From Methanohalophilus halophilus (GTDB taxonomy: Archaea; Halobacteriota; Methanosarcinia; Methanosarcinales; Methanosarcinaceae), in the NCBI RefSeq assembly GCF_001889405.1, contig NZ_CP017921.1, positions 448,057-512,056 on the forward strand: 64,000 nucleotides of DNA, written 5' to 3'. A model generated the notes under the pieces. The model saw nothing but the letters and a program-made list of their open reading frames with translations, was not told the DNA's origin and did no database searches. Shown piece after piece: positions 1 through 9,592 of the stretch (the first letter of the stretch is position 1; every line of letters begins with the position of its first letter). The position numbers and the translations under genes were made by a program.

Positions 1-199
1 CTTGATTCAACACGTTCGAACAAACTAATACACATCCTTATTTAAGTTAGCCTTTCTAGAAGGCACAAATTAATAAATACACTTCCCCTATATCAAACCT
101 TTGCAAGAAGGAAAAACAGGGGCAGTACCATAAATATATATCATTTGGGAATTTAATAAGATAGACATATCAGTACAACATATTTTCGGGATGAACTAA
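1..199. promoter_or_regulatory. Upstream region of the cdc48 gene
   Basis: No gene is visible in this stretch. A TATA-like run (ATAAATATATATC, about 132-144) lies some 55 bases before the CDC48 start and is the likely promoter. Further upstream, at 50-64, is the inverted repeat GCCTTTCTAGAAGGC with a TTCTAGAA core; it could be an operator or the end of a terminator for a gene outside the window. Confidence 0.4.
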
Positions 200-2431
200 A
201 TGGAAGAGTTACAGATAAAAGTGGAGAAAGCGCATCCTATCGATTTTGGCAGGGGTATAATACGACTTGATCCAAGTACCCTCCTGAGCCTGCAGCTTTC
301 CCCCGGAGACATTGTCCTCATCGAAGGAAAGCGTCAAACTACGGCAAAGGTATGGCGTGCTGACAGGCAGGATTGGGGACAGGGAATTGCCCGTATAGAT
401 GGTTATACACGACAGAATGCAGAAGTGGGGATTGGTGAGAGGATAACGCTTAGTAAGGCAGAGCCAATAGCCGCGGAAAAAGTACTCCTTGCACCTCCCG
501 AGGGAATCGTCATGGAGTTTGGTGACAACACCAGTGCCGTGATCAAACATAACATCCTGAAACGTCCCCTTATAAAAGGTGACATTATTCCTATAATCAG
601 TTCCATGGGGCAAACCACCCCTGGCAGTCAGGCCATTCCTCTAATAGCTGTTGAAACGGAGCCATCTGATGGCATACTTATCATCAATGAAAATACTGAG
701 ATCCAGCTCCAGCAGAAACCTGTAGTGGGTTATGAGGGAGCTGCCAGAGGTATCAACTACGAGGATATCGGCGGACTTAGAACGGAAATTCAACGGGTAC
801 GTGAAATGATAGAACTCCCGTTGAAACATCACGAGCTTTTCCTACGTCTTAATATAGATCCACCAAAGGGTGTTATTCTCTATGGACCACCCGGCACAGG
901 GAAAACCCTGATAGCAAGAGCAGTTGCCAGCGAATCTAATGCCTATTTCATCAACATTGCCGGCCCGGAAATAATGGGTAAATATTACGGGGAAAGTGAG
1001 GAAAGGCTGCGAAAAATATTTGATGAAGCTGCGGAGAATGCCCCTTCAATAATATTTGTTGACGAAGTAGATTCCATTGCCCCAAAAAGGGAAGATGTGA
1101 CCGGAGAAGTAGAAAGAAGGGTTGTAGCCCAGCTTCTCACCCTGATGGACGGAATGGATGAACGTAAACAGGTAGTTGTAATTGCAGCCACAAACAGGCT
1201 TGATTCTATTGACCCGGCCCTGCGCCGCCCTGGCAGATTTGACAGGGAAATCGAAATTGGTGTACCCGATAGTGAAGACCGGCTCGAAATACTCCAGATC
1301 CACACCCGTGGAATGCCACTGAACGAAAATATCGATGAAGAATATTTTGAACACCTGGCAGAATATACCCAGGGTTTTGTGGGAGCCGATTTATTAGCCC
1401 TTGTACAGGAAGCCTCCATGCGGGCACTGAGGAGATTACTTCCCGACATCAATCTCGATGAAGAGGAAATTCCACAGGAAATACTCGAGAAACTGGAAGT
1501 CACGCCCGATGACTTCGAGGAAGCCCTGAAAGAAATTGAGCCCTCGGCAATGAGGGAAGTTATGGTCGAAATACCGTCTGTGGGATGGGATGATGTTGGC
1601 GGGCTGGACCTTGCCAGAGAAGATATCAGCGAAGCAGTCGAGTGGCCTCTTAAATGGCCCGATAAAATAAGCCGGATGGGCATAAAACCTCCCACAGGAA
1701 TACTTTTATATGGCCCTCCGGGAACAGGCAAAACCCTGCTTGCCAAAGCTGTGGCAAACGAAGCTAATGCCAATTTCATAAGTGTCAAAGGACCCCAGAT
1801 ATTGTCCAAATACGTAGGGGAATCTGAAAAAGCAATTCGTGATACTTTCAAAAAAGCACGACAGGTTGCACCCTGCATAATATTCTTTGACGAAATCGAT
1901 GCTATATCTTCGACAAGACAGGGTGGCAGTGATGTAGGCAGCCGGGTTTCCGAACAGGTTGTCAATCAGATGCTTACCGAGATGGATGGACTTGAACCCC
2001 TGAATGAGGTGGTTGTCATTGCGGCCACCAACAGGCCTGACCTTATTGACCCGGCATTACTTCGATCAGGAAGATTTGACAGGCTTGTAATGGTAGGAGC
2101 CGCCTCCGCAGATGGCAGGGAACAAATATTCCGGATTCACACAATGGACATACCCCTGGATAGTGATGTTGACATAAAGGAACTTGCCACAATGACTGAA
2201 GGCTATGTAGGATCAGATATAGAATCCATATGCAGGGAAGCAGCAATGTTATCCCTTAGAGAAAATTTCGATAATGAAAAAGTAAGCAAAAGGCATTTCC
2301 TTTCCGCAATGGAGAAAGTAAAACCAACGGTTAATGAAGACATGATAGATTTCTATAACCGGATACAGGAAAAACTAAAGGGCGGATCTATCCGCAAAAC
2401 GGATGCAGGATCATTTACAGGATATATTTGA
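200..2431 (+). CDS. CDC48/VCP-type AAA ATPase
   Basis: A 743-residue double-ring AAA+ unfoldase. Domains in order are the N-terminal double-psi barrel substrate/adaptor domain (about 1-180), the D1 ATPase with Walker A GPPGTGKT at 229-236 and Walker B FVDEVD near 286-291, and the D2 ATPase with a second GPPGTGKT near 505 and FFDEID near 560. Archaeal CDC48 extracts and unfolds proteins, often feeding the proteasome; that role is family knowledge. Length and both ATPase sites are complete. The C-terminus lacks the long eukaryotic tail. It is followed 16 bases later by a small PRC-barrel gene that may be co-transcribed. Confidence 0.95.
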   Translation: MEELQIKVEKAHPIDFGRGIIRLDPSTLLSLQLSPGDIVLIEGKRQTTAKVWRADRQDWGQGIARIDGYTRQNAEVGIGERITLSKAEPIAAEKVLLAPPEGIVMEFGDNTSAVIKHNILKRPLIKGDIIPIISSMGQTTPGSQAIPLIAVETEPSDGILIINENTEIQLQQKPVVGYEGAARGINYEDIGGLRTEIQRVREMIELPLKHHELFLRLNIDPPKGVILYGPPGTGKTLIARAVASESNAYFINIAGPEIMGKYYGESEERLRKIFDEAAENAPSIIFVDEVDSIAPKREDVTGEVERRVVAQLLTLMDGMDERKQVVVIAATNRLDSIDPALRRPGRFDREIEIGVPDSEDRLEILQIHTRGMPLNENIDEEYFEHLAEYTQGFVGADLLALVQEASMRALRRLLPDINLDEEEIPQEILEKLEVTPDDFEEALKEIEPSAMREVMVEIPSVGWDDVGGLDLAREDISEAVEWPLKWPDKISRMGIKPPTGILLYGPPGTGKTLLAKAVANEANANFISVKGPQILSKYVGESEKAIRDTFKKARQVAPCIIFFDEIDAISSTRQGGSDVGSRVSEQVVNQMLTEMDGLEPLNEVVVIAATNRPDLIDPALLRSGRFDRLVMVGAASADGREQIFRIHTMDIPLDSDVDIKELATMTEGYVGSDIESICREAAMLSLRENFDNEKVSKRHFLSAMEKVKPTVNEDMIDFYNRIQEKLKGGSIRKTDAGSFTGYI

Positions 2432-2447
2432 ACAGGAGGCTACTAAT

Positions 2448-2705
2448 ATGCCAAAGGTATTTGCAAAGAACCTATCCAACAAACAGGTCATGACAACAGA
2501 CGGAACAGAAATTGGTATACTGGACAATATAGTAATGGAAGTCAAAACCGGCAAACTTGAAGACCTGATGGTCAAACCCGACATCGGGCTTGACACATCT
2601 AAATATGTTACCGATGGCCAATTTTTGAAGATACCCTTCAAAGCAGTCCGCTCAATCAAGGATTATATCGTTGTGGACAAGCAGATAGCCACCAGTATTG
2701 ATTAA
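2448..2705 (+). CDS. PRC-barrel domain protein
   Basis: A small 85-residue protein starting MPKVFAKNLSNKQ, with the pattern of a single PRC-barrel: a beta-rich fold with GTEIGILDNIV and a later IPFKAVRSIKDYIVV strand pair. The start at 2448 is chosen because AGGAGG sits 8 bases upstream; a longer in-frame start at 2403 would overlap CDC48. PRC-barrel proteins of this size are common in methanogens, where they are related to the RimM C-terminal domain and suspected of RNA or protein binding. The function here is unknown. It is convergent with, and overlaps by 4 bases, the phosphatase gene downstream. Confidence 0.85.
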   Translation: MPKVFAKNLSNKQVMTTDGTEIGILDNIVMEVKTGKLEDLMVKPDIGLDTSKYVTDGQFLKIPFKAVRSIKDYIVVDKQIATSID

Positions 2706-3382
2706 AGGAATTTTTTCCGGTTTAAGATATTCAGGGCCTCCACGGTACCTTCTCCGAAGGACATGGAGGTCACATAATCCGCAATCGACTTCAGGTCTGG
2801 ATCGGCATTGCTTACAGCGATCCCATAGCCTGCTACCTCGAACATTTCCCGGTCATTTGCAGAGTCACCTATCGCAACAAAATCAGAAACATCCAGGTCC
2901 ATAAGAGATGCCATTTTTGCCAGTCCTGTGCCCTTATTGATCTTTCTACTTTTAATATGCAAAGCAAATCTGGTATCAATAACCTCCATATGAAACCCTG
3001 CCCTTTCAAGACTGGACTGTAAAACCTCTGCATCGATATTTCGCCTCAGGGCAATTTCTGTTTTGCGCAGGTCATTATCAAGCCGGATTAAGTCAAAGCG
3101 AGGAGTGAGGTAAGAGAATGCTTTTTCGCATTCCTCCATACTATCGGAGATGTGAGGTTTAGTATCAAATCCTGTGGATATGACACCTCCATTTTCAGAA
3201 ATAACCTTACCTCCAAGTCCTATAAGCTTGGAAGTTGCTGCAGCATAACAGAGTACATTTCCCGTGGCAAGAACTACAGGAATACCCAGATTCCTCAGAT
3301 GTTCTGCTGCCATAAAATGAAGACGGCGGTCACTGTAAGTGATTGTGCCATCAATATCAATTGCAAGTGCTTTAAATTTCAT
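2702..3382 (-). CDS. Phosphoglycolate phosphatase, archaeal HAD type
   Basis: A 226-residue haloacid dehalogenase superfamily phosphatase. The nucleophile motif is present as AIDIDGTITYSD near residues 7-18, motif II as VLATGN near 37-42, and the metal-binding motif IV as VAIGDSANDREMF near 168-180. The cap is of the Cof/TA0175 type. Archaeal members hydrolyse 2-phosphoglycolate, and this assignment follows the family; sugar phosphatase activity cannot be excluded. The gene stands alone between the convergent PRC-barrel gene and radA. Confidence 0.85.
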   Translation of the reverse strand: MKFKALAIDIDGTITYSDRRLHFMAAEHLRNLGIPVVLATGNVLCYAAATSKLIGLGGKVISENGGVISTGFDTKPHISDSMEECEKAFSYLTPRFDLIRLDNDLRKTEIALRRNIDAEVLQSSLERAGFHMEVIDTRFALHIKSRKINKGTGLAKMASLMDLDVSDFVAIGDSANDREMFEVAGYGIAVSNADPDLKSIADYVTSMSFGEGTVEALNILNRKKFL

Positions 3383-3417
3383 TATGGGTAATAGGCGCGT
3401 TTGGTAAATAATTTTTC

Positions 3418-4395
3418 TCAGGCATCACAAAGCCCATCTGTAGTAATACACGCAACAGCTTCTCCATCGGGCAAACAAGGCGAATCCACGAGTTTCACGA
3501 TTCTTTTGTCCCCCTTGGATTTGCGTATATAGAGCCTGAATGTGGCAGTATGTCCCAGAATATGGCCTCCAATCGGACGGGTAGGATCTCCAAAGAATGC
3601 ATCCGGTTTTGACATTACCTGATTGGTAACTATCACAGAGGCATTGTTCAGGTCCCCGAAACGTTGCAGGTCATGCAAGTGTTTGTTCAGTTTCTGCTGC
3701 CTGTCAGCCAGTGTACCCCGGCCTACATACTCGGCCCTGAAATGAGCTGTTAAGGAATCCACTATAACCAATCTGACCGGTTTATCGGTATTTTTGAGTT
3801 TGTTGGCCATTTCCATTGCTGCATCAACCAGAAGGATCTGGTGATTGGAATTGTAAGCCCTTGCAACATGTATATTTTTCAAAAACTCGGCAGGATCAAA
3901 ATCCTGTTCAAATTTTTGCGAAAGACCTGCAACCATCTGCTCAATACGTTCAGGCCGGAACGTATTCTCTGTGTCTATAATTATGACAGAACCGTCAAGT
4001 CCGCCCATTTCCTTTGGCAACTGCGTATTAACCGCCAGCTGATGGGCTATCTGGGTCTTACCCGAACCAAATTCCCCATACATCTCGGTGATTGACTGGG
4101 TCTCTATCCCACCACCCATCAATTCATCGAATTCTTCACAACCGGTGTGGAGTTTGCCTACTTCCATGCGCCTCTGCATCACGAAATCTCCTGTTTCAAA
4201 ACCACCTATATCGGCTGCACTGCGCGCAGCACTTATGATTTTGGCAGCTGTGGATTCACCGATCTCGGCAGTTGCCACAAGCTCAGAAGGGGAAGCAACT
4301 GCAACTGCTTCCACACTGTTATACCCCGCATCATTCAATTTCTGGGCTGTTGCAGGCCCCACATGATCAAGTTCTTCAAGCAAAATTTCACTCAT
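3418..4395 (-). CDS. radA: DNA repair and recombination protein RadA
   Basis: A 325-residue archaeal RecA/Rad51 recombinase. Residues 1-60 form the helix-hairpin-helix DNA-binding domain ([18 protein letters not shown]). Walker A GEFGSGKT is at 107-114 and the Walker B strand [13 protein letters not shown] near 207-219. The L2 region holds VIVTNQV and [13 protein letters not shown], diagnostic for RadA rather than RadB. It forms filaments on single-stranded DNA and performs strand exchange. A TATA-like CTATAAATA on this strand near 4466-4474 is the likely promoter, giving a leader of about 45 bases. Confidence 0.97.
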   Translation of the reverse strand: MSEILLEELDHVGPATAQKLNDAGYNSVEAVAVASPSELVATAEIGESTAAKIISAARSAADIGGFETGDFVMQRRMEVGKLHTGCEEFDELMGGGIETQSITEMYGEFGSGKTQIAHQLAVNTQLPKEMGGLDGSVIIIDTENTFRPERIEQMVAGLSQKFEQDFDPAEFLKNIHVARAYNSNHQILLVDAAMEMANKLKNTDKPVRLVIVDSLTAHFRAEYVGRGTLADRQQKLNKHLHDLQRFGDLNNASVIVTNQVMSKPDAFFGDPTRPIGGHILGHTATFRLYIRKSKGDKRIVKLVDSPCLPDGEAVACITTDGLCDA

Positions 4396-4499
4396 ATCTG
4401 ATACTCCTTTAGGTGCACTGGTTTTCCCTCTTGTACACTGTACTTATGATGCTATCCTGTTGAACGTATTTATAGGTAGCCAAAGCGAATTGAAAGTAT

Positions 4500-5858
4500 T
4501 CAGGAAAACGATGCTCTCCTTTCCAGTAAACTGTATTCTTTCATGAACATATACACTGCAAGCAGAATTGCCAGAAGATCCGAAATCGGAAACGCTATCC
4601 ACACACCGGTAGTACCAAAAAACCAGGGCAAAACAAGTACTAAAGGAAGCAAAAAAACCTGCCTGGCTGTTGAAAGAATGAAAGAAGGCCGTGCCTTACC
4701 AAGTGCCTGATACATACCGCCACTCACAAACTGGATACCAAGCAGGGGAACCGCAAGGACCATTATCTTTGTAGCATCTGTTCCCTCCTTTATAAGAGTT
4801 GCATCTGTTGTAAAGATCGAAAAAAGATAAGATGAGAAAAAGAACAACATTAAAAAACCTGCTACTGCAATCACAGATGAGATTATCACGGAGATGCGCA
4901 ATGTATCTCTTACCCTCTCGAATTTATGTGCCCCATAATTAAATCCAATTATCGGTTGCATACCCTGTAAAAGCCCTATCATAGGCATAAAGGAAAACAT
5001 AAGCATGCGGTTAAAGATACCATAAATTGCAATCGAGACATCCCCCCCATACAATGCCAGGATATTATTCACAACAACCACTATAGCACTTGTGGAAGAA
5101 TTGCGTGCAAAAGGGGATGCGCCTATTGCGACCATTTCTCTTATTATGCCCCTATCCGGTCTCATAAAGCCCGCATGGAATTGCAGGCTACTTTTACCCG
5201 ACAGGAAATAATGTATCAGAAATATTGTTGTGGCAAACTGGGAGATTACCGTTGCAGCCGCAGCCCCCCTTATACCCATGTCAAGACCAAATATCAGGAT
5301 GGGATCAAGTAATATGTTAAGGCCGGCACCTATAAGCATTGTATACATGGCGACTTTAGCATTGCCTTCAGACCTCACCACATTATTGATAGCCTGGGCA
5401 AACGTGATTAAAGGAATTCCATAAAGTATAATTTGTAAATAGTCCCTGGCAAAAGGCAATATCGTCGGTGTTGCTCCAAAGGCTTTGAGAATGGGCACAA
5501 TAAAAATTGAGCCGAAGATAAAGACCAAGAATCCCAGAGAAAGAGACAGACCAACCATATTACCAAAGGTGCGTTCCGCACCTTCCAGATCATCGCCACC
5601 CAGCCGGCGGGAAATTATGGAAGAGCCACCCAAACCGATTGCCAGGGAAACAGCCATCGCTATCATTATTACAGGGAAACTGACAGCAATACCACCAATA
5701 CCCTGGACACTTTCCCCTCCAAGGGCACGACCGACAAAAATCGTATCAACGATATTGTATAGACCCATTACCACCATACCAACTGTGGCCGGTGCCGAAA
5801 GCCTGAAAAGGAGCCTGCCGACACTTTCCGCCCCGAGGGCACGGCTCTGCTCCTTCAC
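4500..5858 (-). CDS. MATE family multidrug/sodium antiporter
   Basis: A 452-residue integral membrane protein with about 12 hydrophobic segments in two homologous halves, opening with MSAPA-like LSAPATVGMVVMGLYNIVDT, typical of the MATE superfamily (NorM/DinF/MepA branch). It would export cationic drugs or metabolites using a sodium or proton gradient. The start is GTG at 5858. It directly follows the MarR-type gene on the same strand; the two are 20 bases apart, which suggests the regulator controls the pump. Confidence 0.9.
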   Translation of the reverse strand: MKEQSRALGAESVGRLLFRLSAPATVGMVVMGLYNIVDTIFVGRALGGESVQGIGGIAVSFPVIMIAMAVSLAIGLGGSSIISRRLGGDDLEGAERTFGNMVGLSLSLGFLVFIFGSIFIVPILKAFGATPTILPFARDYLQIILYGIPLITFAQAINNVVRSEGNAKVAMYTMLIGAGLNILLDPILIFGLDMGIRGAAAATVISQFATTIFLIHYFLSGKSSLQFHAGFMRPDRGIIREMVAIGASPFARNSSTSAIVVVVNNILALYGGDVSIAIYGIFNRMLMFSFMPMIGLLQGMQPIIGFNYGAHKFERVRDTLRISVIISSVIAVAGFLMLFFFSSYLFSIFTTDATLIKEGTDATKIMVLAVPLLGIQFVSGGMYQALGKARPSFILSTARQVFLLPLVLVLPWFFGTTGVWIAFPISDLLAILLAVYMFMKEYSLLERRASFS

Positions 5859-5878
5859 CTACACGCCCTCACGCAATT

Positions 5879-6295
5879 CTAAATGGCTTTTTCCAGCAAA
5901 TTTCTGAATAGGGTTTTTTCCTCTTCTGAAAAACCAGCAAGCATACTTTCACTTCGTTTTTGCGAAAGCTGGCGGATAAAACGATGCATACGATGACCTT
6001 CCTCTGTAAGGTTTACCACCAATGCGCGCCGGTCTTCTGGATCCGGCGTCCGCTGCACATAACCCGCATCCTCAAGTCTTTTCAATGCCCTTGTGACCGT
6101 GGCCCGGTTGACCATCAGCATGCGGGATAATTCCTCAGGACGAATCCCGTCAACATGGTACAGAGCAAGCAAAAACCTGAATTGACCGCCTCCTATCCCA
6201 TATATTTCCAGTTCCTGCGAAAGGTAACGCAGATTATGTCGGTGAAGGCAGGCAATCATTGCTCCCAAACTGTGCACATGTTCATCCTGAATCAT
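5879..6295 (-). CDS. MarR family transcriptional regulator
   Basis: A 138-residue winged-helix protein with the MarR core: DGIRPEELSRMLMVNRATVTRALKRLEDAGYVQRTP (positions about 50-85) followed by the wing motif DPEDRRALVVNLTEEG. It likely represses the adjacent MATE pump and itself. A palindrome TTGCGTATGCAA just upstream fits a MarR operator, and a TATA box (TTATATAAC, 6317-6325) about 25 bases before the ATG implies a nearly leaderless transcript. Odd feature: the stop codon is TAG, the only one I found among the window's genes. Readthrough would add seven more sense codons and end at a TGA that overlaps the GTG start of the MATE gene. Confidence 0.92.
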   Translation of the reverse strand: MIQDEHVHSLGAMIACLHRHNLRYLSQELEIYGIGGGQFRFLLALYHVDGIRPEELSRMLMVNRATVTRALKRLEDAGYVQRTPDPEDRRALVVNLTEEGHRMHRFIRQLSQKRSESMLAGFSEEEKTLFRNLLEKAI

Positions 6296-6326
6296 AGCCG
6301 GAGGATGAAATCGGAGTTATATAATT

Positions 6327-6340
6327 GTTGCGTATGCAAC
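6327..6340. promoter_or_regulatory. Palindromic operator candidate between marR and coaD
   Basis: GTTGCGTATGCAAC is an inverted repeat with 5-bp arms, located just upstream of the TATA box of the MarR-type gene and about 45 bases upstream of coaD. MarR proteins commonly bind TTGC-N4-GCAA-like sites, so autoregulation is a reasonable inference. Confidence 0.45.
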
Positions 6341-6385
6341 TAATATTTACAAATATTTATCAACCGGGAAAACCTCACACAAACC

Positions 6386-6853
6386 ATGCCAAAAACTGCT
6401 GTGGGAGGCACCTTCGAATACCTCCATGATGGCCATCGTAAACTTCTGCGCAGAGCTTTTGAAATCGCGGCAGGAGATTTACTTGACATCGGCCTCACAT
6501 CCGACTCGATGGCAGGGGAAAAGGACAGGAACATACCCTCCTATGCCACCCGTCGCAGCCAGCTTGAAGATTATATTGAAAGCCTTAACATTCCTGATAA
6601 AAATTACCAGATCGAAAAACTGGAAGACCCTTTTGGCACCACCGTCAATGGCGACTACATATATATTGTGGTTTCCCCGGAAACATACACTGTTGCTGAA
6701 AAAATAAACAAACTCCGCAGGCAGGATGGATTGGAACAACTTGAAATTGTCAAAATTGACTATGTCATGGCAGAGGACGAAAAACCCATATCATCAACCC
6801 GGATATCAAATGGTGAGATTGATATACATGGCCACCTGAGAGGAAAGTTTTAA
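6386..6853 (+). CDS. coaD: Phosphopantetheine adenylyltransferase, archaeal type
   Basis: A 155-residue nucleotidyltransferase of the archaeal/eukaryal PPAT family. The ATP-binding HxGH motif is HDGH at 14-17 within GGTFEYLHDGHRKLLRRA, and the second conserved segment ISSTRI is near 138. It makes dephospho-CoA from 4'-phosphopantetheine and ATP. A TATA-like run ATATTTACAAATATTTAT (6344-6361) about 25-40 bases upstream suggests a short or absent leader. It is divergent from the MarR-type gene. Confidence 0.93.
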   Translation: MPKTAVGGTFEYLHDGHRKLLRRAFEIAAGDLLDIGLTSDSMAGEKDRNIPSYATRRSQLEDYIESLNIPDKNYQIEKLEDPFGTTVNGDYIYIVVSPETYTVAEKINKLRRQDGLEQLEIVKIDYVMAEDEKPISSTRISNGEIDIHGHLRGKF

Positions 6854-6877
6854 AGGAAAAATCCCTTATTTCCCTGC

Positions 6878-7207
6878 ATGGGACGGGAATTTACAGACAG
6901 AGACATGGATATTTTTAACAAACTTGCCCCCGAAGCTGGCGGAAACAATATTTCACAGATGGGACATCCCTATCCATTTATTCTCAGGCCGATTTCCCAT
7001 CGTTTTGCCGAGTCAGGAGAAGATTTCCGCAATCGCCTGGAAAAACTGAAACGGGAAGATGTGGAATACCTGGCAGACCTTGCAATTGAGGGAAAAGAGG
7101 ATGTAAGGGGACTGGAAGATGAGGACAGGGATTCTTTTTTCAGCGTTCTTGAAGGTTTTTCACCCGAAAAACTGGAAGAACTCAAGGACAAGTTGGGGAT
7201 GATCTGA
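6878..7207 (+). CDS. Conserved hypothetical protein of methanogens
   Basis: A 109-residue, acidic, mostly helical protein with no signal peptide or membrane segment. The N-terminal half contains the short motif MGHPYPFILRPISHRFA; the C-terminal half is charged helices (EDVEYLADLAIEGKEDV). It lies between coaD and the endonuclease IV-like gene with short gaps on both sides, so it is probably co-transcribed. I do not recognise a function; the fold looks like a small regulatory or adaptor protein, but that is only an impression. Confidence 0.75.
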   Translation: MGREFTDRDMDIFNKLAPEAGGNNISQMGHPYPFILRPISHRFAESGEDFRNRLEKLKREDVEYLADLAIEGKEDVRGLEDEDRDSFFSVLEGFSPEKLEELKDKLGMI

Positions 7208-7208
7208 A

Positions 7209-8036
7209 TTGCCTCTCCTTTTCGGAACTGCAGGGACACCTCTTAGTGCTAAAGGCAGGGGAAGCGAAGGAGGGATCCAACGGGTAAAAGAACTCGGCCT
7301 GGGTTGCATGGAACTGGAATTTGTACGGGGAGTGCGCATGAAGGAACCCACTGCGGAAAAAATAGCAGATACAGCCCACAAAACCGGCATTTCCCTGAGT
7401 GTTCATGCACCCTACTACATAAACCTGAATTCAAAAGAAGAAGAAAAAATCCAGGCCAGCATCAAACGTATCTATGATTCTGCCTATATAGGCAATATCT
7501 GTGGAGCCAGCTCAATAGTGTTCCATCCAGCCTACTATCATGAACAAAGTGGGAACACCGTTTTTTCAAAAGTGGAGGCTCTGCTGGAAAAACTTGCAGG
7601 CCAACTGGAAGATGAAGGGATCAATACTACCCTGCGTCCGGAAACCACAGGTAAACCCAGCCAGTTTGGCAATCTGGAAGAAACCCTTGCTCTTTCAGCA
7701 GGTATTGAAGGTGTCCTGCCATGCATCGATTTTGCCCATTTGCATGCCCGCTCAAAGGGGGAGGAAAACAGCTATGCAGAATTCAGCGCAGTGCTGGAAA
7801 AAGTCGAGGAATACCTGGGCAAGGAAGGTCTGAGGAATATGCACATGCATATTTCGGGAATCGAGTATACCACCAAAGGAGAAAAGAATCATCTTGTGCT
7901 CGAGGAATCAGACCTTAAATTTTCAGAACTCATGCAAGCATTGAAGGACTTCGGGGCACAAGGGCTTGTGATCTGTGAGAGCCCAAATCTAGAAGAGGAC
8001 GCCCTACTGCTACAGAAGACTTATGAAAATAAGTAA
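7209..8036 (+). CDS. Endonuclease IV-like TIM-barrel protein
   Basis: A 275-residue protein of the xylose isomerase-like/AP endonuclease 2 superfamily. Metal-ligand segments typical of endonuclease IV can be seen: SVHAPYYIN (near 62), SSIVFHPAYY (near 103), LRPETTG (near 143), PCIDFAHLHAR (near 174), MHMHISGIEY (near 212) and VICESPN (near 256). It may repair abasic sites, though archaeal paralogs of this short type are poorly characterised. The start is TTG at 7209, two bases after the preceding stop, and is chosen because the conserved LLFGTAG strand begins immediately. Confidence 0.82.
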   Translation: MPLLFGTAGTPLSAKGRGSEGGIQRVKELGLGCMELEFVRGVRMKEPTAEKIADTAHKTGISLSVHAPYYINLNSKEEEKIQASIKRIYDSAYIGNICGASSIVFHPAYYHEQSGNTVFSKVEALLEKLAGQLEDEGINTTLRPETTGKPSQFGNLEETLALSAGIEGVLPCIDFAHLHARSKGEENSYAEFSAVLEKVEEYLGKEGLRNMHMHISGIEYTTKGEKNHLVLEESDLKFSELMQALKDFGAQGLVICESPNLEEDALLLQKTYENK

Positions 8037-8052
8037 AGATCAGGTAGGACCT

Positions 8053-8628
8053 TTATTTGTTATAATTTGCACAAACATCGAAGAAATTCATGAATAATTC
8101 CTCGCCTTTGTCCGTATGTGCAACCTCGGGGTGCCACTGGACACCGTACAGCGGTTTGTCCGGATGTTTCATAGCTTCGATACCGCATATATCAGAGTGG
8201 GCAAGTTTCAGAAAACCCGGTGGTAGTTCTGTAACCTCATCCCCATGTGAAGCCCAGGTAGAAATGCGGGGACCAAGGCCCTTGAGAATATCATCCTCCT
8301 CCACAACCTCTACGTCCACGGCAGCATATCCTCCATGGCTGCCGGCTCCTGTTGACCCCCCATAGGCATGTGCGATAAGCTGGTGACCCAGGCATATACC
8401 AAGTATAGGAATATCCAGTTCTTTTGCGTATTCTTCACATAGACCCCCTCTTTCCAGAGAAGGACCGCCGCTAAATATCAGTCCATCCGGTTTTTCGGCA
8501 AGAATCTCCTCAATCGGGGTTGTGTTGGGAACAATACTTGTATCCATATCAAGATCCCTTACGGTCCTGTGAATAAGGTGACAAAATTGTCCGTGATTAT
8601 TGATTACAAGGATTCTCAACTCTTCCAT
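8053..8628 (-). CDS. guaAA: GMP synthase, glutamine amidotransferase subunit
   Basis: A 191-residue class I glutamine amidotransferase. The nucleophile Cys79 lies in GICLGHQL, and the catalytic His166 and Glu168 lie in VQWHPEVA. In archaea GMP synthase is split, and this subunit supplies ammonia to the separate ATP pyrophosphatase subunit, which is not in this window. The ATG at 8628 is chosen over the longer frame to 8679 because homology begins at [11 protein letters not shown] and a TATA box (TTATATAATG, 8685-8694) sits about 60 bases upstream. Confidence 0.93.
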   Translation of the reverse strand: MEELRILVINNHGQFCHLIHRTVRDLDMDTSIVPNTTPIEEILAEKPDGLIFSGGPSLERGGLCEEYAKELDIPILGICLGHQLIAHAYGGSTGAGSHGGYAAVDVEVVEEDDILKGLGPRISTWASHGDEVTELPPGFLKLAHSDICGIEAMKHPDKPLYGVQWHPEVAHTDKGEELFMNFFDVCANYNK

Positions 8629-8689
8629 ATCTGCCAGAAGGAGAACTGCATATATAAGCTTATTCCGGCAAATTATCAACTTTCATTAT

Positions 8690-8705
8690 ATAAGCAAACG
8701 CTTAT
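8690..8705. promoter_or_regulatory. Palindrome in the guaAA-aroA' divergent promoter region
   Basis: ATAAGCAAACGCTTAT has perfect 6-bp arms around AAAC. It overlaps the TATA box of the minus-strand amidotransferase gene and lies about 35 bases before the plus-strand TATA (TTATAAATA, 8726-8734) of aroA'. It could be an operator for either side. Confidence 0.35.
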
Positions 8706-8785
8706 AGAAAATAAAAAGGGAAAATTATAAATAGAGTCGAGTGATACCATGTCACATACTAACATGATATTTACGGAGGGGTAAT

Positions 8786-9583
8786 ATGCCAGAAATAGGA
8801 AAACAAATTCGAATAGAAAGAATAATGGACAGAGACAGCAGGAATATGGTTATCATACCTATGGACCACGGAATCACAGATGGACCAATAAAGGGATTGA
8901 TCAACATAGCAGATTCCATAAATAGTGTTGCTGAAGGGGGAGCCAATGCAGTACTTATGCAAAAAGGCATGATCCTCCACGGTCATAGAGGATATGGTCA
9001 TGATGTAGGACTCATACTCCATATGAGTGCATCAACTTCACTGGGCCCCGATCCCAATGACAAAGTGCTGGTGTGTACTGTAGAGGAAGCATCCCGCATG
9101 GGAGCAGATGCCGTATCCGTACACATCAATGTGGGATCGGAAACCGAATCCGAACAACTTAAGATACTGGGTCACATAGGTAGACAGTGTGACTACTGGG
9201 GCATACCCCTGATTGCTATGATGTACCCGCGGGGCAGAAAGGTCACAAACCCGAGGGACCCACAGATGGTAGCCCACGCGGCCCGTGTAGGAGCTGAGCT
9301 TGGAGCTGACGTGATCAAGACTGTCTACACCGGAGACATTGAAAGTTTCTCCAAGGTTGTAGAAGGCTGCCCTGTACCCGTAGTAATCGCAGGTGGACCA
9401 AAGACTAACACTGACAGGGAATTCCTGGAAATGATTCGTGAAGCAATGGATGCGGGTGCCCGTGGTGTTGCCATTGGCAGGAATGTGTTCCAGCACCCAA
9501 GCCCTACACGGATGACCCGGGCAATCACAGAGATCGCACACAAAAACCAAACCGTGGATGAAGCTCTCAAGCAACTTCAGTGA
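8786..9583 (+). CDS. 2-amino-3,7-dideoxy-D-threo-hept-6-ulosonate synthase
   Basis: A 265-residue class I aldolase-fold enzyme (AroA', MJ0400 family). It makes the first intermediate of the archaeal shikimate route from aspartate semialdehyde and 6-deoxy-5-ketofructose phosphate, replacing DAHP synthase. Family signatures are [13 protein letters not shown] near 24-36, LIAMMYPRG near 142, [10 protein letters not shown] (Schiff-base lysine) near 174-183 and VVIAGGPK near 197. A strong RBS (GGAGGGGT) precedes the ATG. It is the first gene of an operon that continues with aroB' nine bases after its stop. Confidence 0.95.
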   Translation: MPEIGKQIRIERIMDRDSRNMVIIPMDHGITDGPIKGLINIADSINSVAEGGANAVLMQKGMILHGHRGYGHDVGLILHMSASTSLGPDPNDKVLVCTVEEASRMGADAVSVHINVGSETESEQLKILGHIGRQCDYWGIPLIAMMYPRGRKVTNPRDPQMVAHAARVGAELGADVIKTVYTGDIESFSKVVEGCPVPVVIAGGPKTNTDREFLEMIREAMDAGARGVAIGRNVFQHPSPTRMTRAITEIAHKNQTVDEALKQLQ

Positions 9584-9592
9584 GGATACAAA

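Noticed and set aside
985-1965. Long minus-strand frame of 326 codons inside CDC48
   Set aside because: It is an antisense shadow of the clearly real CDC48 gene; its serine-rich translation is typical of such shadows.
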